NCBI GenBank assembly: GCA_001603335.1
Contig: LUYR01000275.1
Span: 1-6,207, forward strand
Direction: 5' to 3'
From: Rhodospirillales bacterium Alpha_05
GTDB lineage: Bacteria > Pseudomonadota > Alphaproteobacteria > Rhodospirillales > Rhodospirillaceae
Length of the DNA stretch: 6,207 nt
Part shown: positions 5,343 to 6,207 of the stretch, in pieces
Numbering within the stretch: position 1 is the first letter of the stretch
Layout of the letters: every line of letters begins with the position of its first letter
Translations under genes and position numbers: made by a program
The notes under the pieces: model-generated
What the model was told of the DNA's origin: nothing
Database searches by the model: none
Seen by the model: only the letters and a program-made list of their open reading frames with translations

Positions 5343-6165
5343 CGTCATCCTCCGACCGCGCGGCGGCGATCTCCGCGACCGCCATGATCATCGAACACAC
5401 CGCGAGAAGCAAAACCGAAACCGCCGAGGCGAGCGGGAAATCCGCGCCTGCGTCGGCGATCAAGCTGTAGAGGCGCAGCGGCAGAATGTTGAGCTGGGTG
5501 CCGACCAGGGCGAGCGCGGTGCCATAGGCCCCCACCGCCACCGCCGCGACGAGGCAGAACGCGGCGAGGAAGGTGGGCGCGACCTGCGGCAGAACGATCT
5601 CCAGCCACGCCCGCCAGCGCGGCGCGCCCAGGCTCTCCGCCGCCTGCATCTGGCGGCTGTCGAAGTTGAGGAACACCGGCAGCAACATCAGCACGACGCG
5701 CGGAATGAGATAGTAGGAATAGGCGAGCACCAGCCCGACCGGCCCGTAGAACGCCCCGGCGATCACCGCCGGGTCGCCGCCGAGCTTTTCCAGCAGCAGG
5801 GTGACGAACCCGGCGCGCCCAAGCAGCAGGATGAAACCGTAGGCGACGATCAGGCCGGAGAAGGTGAGCGGCAGCGCGATCAGCACCTGCAACGCCGAGC
5901 GCAGGCGCGGCGACAACCGCGCCAGGTGCGCCGCGACGCCGATGCCCACCACCAGCGACAACGCCGCCGCCCGCGCCCCGAGCCACAGCGACGCGACGAG
6001 CGCGTCCCAAAACTCGGAGGCGGCGAACAGGCGCACGAAGGCGTTGGTCTTGGTCGCCTCGACGAACACCGTCGCAAGCGGCATCAGGAAAAATGCCGCC
6101 AGCACCCCGACCCCGGGCAAGGCGAGCCAGAGGAGCTTGGTGTTCCGGGGTGCGGGCGAACTCAT
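5329..6165 (-). CDS. ABC transporter permease, PotB/ThiP-type importer subunit
   Basis: This is a 278-residue integral inner-membrane subunit of a binding-protein-dependent importer. Six hydrophobic segments are visible, at about 11-33, 57-80, 90-116, 135-165, 195-222 and 245-268. The cytoplasmic EAA loop that contacts the ATPase is QAAESLGAPRWRAWLEIVLP (174-193), matching EAA---G---------I-LP except for Gln in place of the first Glu. The family is that of putrescine/spermidine, 2-aminoethylphosphonate, thiamine and iron importers; the substrate cannot be decided here. The start ATG (6165-6163) has GAGGA (6173-6177) 7 nt upstream, overlapping the stop of the preceding gene. The leftward operon continues into the SLOG gene. 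No ATPase or second permease follows, so these must be upstream beyond the window or elsewhere. Confidence 0.93.
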   Translation of the reverse strand: MSSPAPRNTKLLWLALPGVGVLAAFFLMPLATVFVEATKTNAFVRLFAASEFWDALVASLWLGARAAALSLVVGIGVAAHLARLSPRLRSALQVLIALPLTFSGLIVAYGFILLLGRAGFVTLLLEKLGGDPAVIAGAFYGPVGLVLAYSYYLIPRVVLMLLPVFLNFDSRQMQAAESLGAPRWRAWLEIVLPQVAPTFLAAFCLVAAVAVGAYGTALALVGTQLNILPLRLYSLIADAGADFPLASAVSVLLLAVCSMIMAVAEIAAARSEDDDVRA

Positions 6166-6175
6166 GATCGCGTCC

Positions 6176-6207
6176 TCACTTGCCCAACGCGGCCTTGGCC
6201 CAGCCGG
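6176..6207 (-). CDS. C-terminal end of the preceding operon gene, probably a solute-binding protein
   Basis: Only the last nine complete codons and the TGA (6178-6176) are in the window, reading GWAKAALGK. The frame is supported by its position: the stop lies 10 nt before the permease start and is embedded in that gene's Shine-Dalgarno, a normal operon junction. Periplasmic solute-binding proteins of ABC importers commonly precede the permease and often end in a short Trp/Lys-containing helix of this kind. The identity is therefore inferred mostly from context. Confidence 0.5.
   Translation of the reverse strand, partial: GWAKAALGK

Noticed and set aside
5345..6010. A 221-codon minus-strand frame inside the permease gene
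   Set aside because: It is an out-of-frame shadow of the permease, Arg/Gly/Ala-rich and without the expected hydrophobic pattern.

Overview
The window is a GC-rich, gene-dense stretch of bacterial chromosome. High-GC third codon positions, an EnvZ-type histidine kinase, a flavin monooxygenase paired with a DUF6314 protein, and a PotB/ThiP-type ABC permease together suggest a proteobacterium, most likely an alphaproteobacterium. That placement is inferred from protein flavour only; there is no rRNA or other marker. I see no tRNA, rRNA, CRISPR array, insertion sequence or phage gene.

Left part (1-2118): the 3' end of a membrane sensor histidine kinase runs rightward, followed after 68 bp by a complete MscS-type mechanosensitive channel in the same direction. 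The gap holds a possible hairpin around a strong Shine-Dalgarno sequence and a four-codon mini-ORF whose stop overlaps the mscS start. A near-perfect, A/T-flanked inverted repeat after mscS is a bidirectional terminator serving the convergent genes on both sides.

Middle part (2119-4352): a leftward two-gene unit encodes a flavin-dependent monooxygenase-like protein and, through an ATGA stop/start overlap, a DUF6314 protein with a calycin-like look. The 243-bp divergent intergenic region (4110-4352) is AT-richer than its surroundings. It contains a 27-bp imperfect dyad that is a candidate operator, and a weak candidate promoter for the rightward gene.

Right part (4353-6207): a rightward YpeA-like GNAT acetyltransferase meets, tail to tail with a 12-bp overlap, a leftward operon. 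That operon reads, in transcription order, the last codons of what is probably a solute-binding protein, an ABC permease with a classical EAA loop, and a SLOG/TIGR00725-family nucleotide-binding protein that overlaps the permease end.

Most genes are recognisable families. The least explained parts are the coupled monooxygenase/DUF6314 pair with its putative operator, the SLOG protein translationally tied to an ABC importer, and the structured mscS leader.
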